A DNA stretch of 33,073 bases from Acidobacteriota bacterium (GTDB taxonomy: Bacteria > Acidobacteriota > Vicinamibacteria > Fen-336). The notes beneath the pieces were generated by a model. It searched no databases. It was not told the DNA's origin and saw only the letters and a program-made list of their open reading frames with translations. Position 1 is the stretch's first letter, and each line of letters opens with the position of its first letter. Positions 32,771 through 33,073 of this stretch are shown piece by piece. The stretch lies in NCBI GenBank assembly GCA_022340585.1, contig JAJDNS010000191.1:1-33073 (forward strand). The letters run 5' to 3'. Both the position numbers and the translations under genes were made by a program.

Positions 32771-32786
32771 TGGCACCAGCCTTGCA
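32771..32786 (+). promoter_or_regulatory. sigma-54 (-24/-12) promoter
   Basis: TGGCACCAGCCTTGCA matches the sigma-54 consensus TGGCAC-N5-TTGCW, with the invariant GG and GC dinucleotides at the right spacing. Transcription would begin near 32798, about 37 bp before the ATG of the VWFA gene at 32835. Sigma-54 promoters need an AAA+ activator; none is encoded in this window. Confidence 0.7.
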
Positions 32787-32834
32787 CTGGTTCTAGGGAT
32801 TGGCCGTCGACAACCGTTCACGAGGGGCACGCCC

Positions 32835-33073
32835 ATGCGAAGAAGGACCCTGAGCCTCGTGCTGCCGGCCCTGCTGACTCTGAGCGCCGTCGAGGCCGGC
32901 CCCCAGGACGAGCCGCCGGCCTTCGGGTCGGGCGCGGAGGTCGTGGTCCTCGACGTCGTCGCCACCGACGGCCAGGGCCGATCCGTCGCCGACCTCAACG
33001 GGCACGACCTGGAGGTCTCCGAGGACGGCACGCCCTGCAAGATCCTCTCGTTCCGCCTGGTCCGGGTGGCGGC
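32835..33073 (+). CDS. VWFA-related acidobacterial protein (3' partial)
   Basis: The first 79 codons of a gene run off the right edge. A basic N-terminus (MRRRTLSLVLPALLTLSAVE) forms a signal peptide, with cleavage near AVEAG. The next segment (EVVVLDVVATDGQGRSVADL, then NGHDLEVSEDGTPCKILSF) has the same layout as residues 28-65 of the complete VWFA protein at 19888-21942 (LDIVRLDVVVLDDDGRPVTG, then ADDFTIDENGQAREVVSF). The von Willebrand A domain itself would lie beyond the window. The ATG has a modest GAGGGG upstream and lies downstream of a near-consensus sigma-54 promoter, so it may be conditionally expressed. Confidence 0.8.
   Translation, partial: MRRRTLSLVLPALLTLSAVEAGPQDEPPAFGSGAEVVVLDVVATDGQGRSVADLNGHDLEVSEDGTPCKILSFRLVRVA

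Overview
The window is very G+C-rich, densely coded bacterial chromosome. Two genes of the VWFA-related type typical of Acidobacteriota (one complete at 19888-21942, one cut by the right edge at 32835), a PknB-type Ser/Thr kinase with a TolB-like propeller, a winged-helix regulator fused to membrane segments, and several secreted glycoside hydrolases together suggest an Acidobacteriota genome, perhaps a Thermoanaerobaculia-like lineage. The phylum is an inference from gene families; the class is a guess. I see no phage genes, insertion sequences, CRISPR arrays, tRNAs or rRNAs.

Left part (1-7282): a membrane GT2 glycosyltransferase converges on a SAM methyltransferase. A secreted lipoprotein and a small outer-membrane barrel protein follow on the plus strand. 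Next come a complete three-part Ada repair regulator and a winged-helix/SAM methyltransferase on the minus strand. The methyltransferase is divergent from a winged-helix regulator with a polytopic C-terminus.

Middle (7283-15766): a remnant of a flavin monooxygenase, a papain-fold (BtrH/C39-like) protein coupled to a Tat-exported GH116-type glycosidase, a GH35-like/DUF5597 glycosidase, a TPR-LuxR regulator, and SurE.

Right part (15809-25292): a barrel protein carrying a Fam20-like kinase signature, a FucP-like sugar transporter, a VWFA protein, the 3' remnant of an alpha-L-fucosidase, a fatty-acid-hydroxylase-family enzyme, and a Ser/Thr kinase gene broken by two single-base frameshifts and a deletion.

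Far right (25324-33073): a peptide-use operon (M1 aminopeptidase, OPT oligopeptide transporter, DUF2442), an OmpA/MotB-type protein, a GH127 beta-L-arabinofuranosidase, and a second VWFA gene with a near-consensus sigma-54 promoter.

The overall picture is a heterotroph using plant- or host-type glycans and peptides. Three genes are visibly decaying. The most unexpected signal is non-coding: an element of about 50 bp plus a TGGCCG-N4-CGGCCA dyad occurs in two separate divergent promoter regions, at 5785-5874 and 23407-23490. Each copy lies between an enzyme gene and a membrane-tethered signalling gene.
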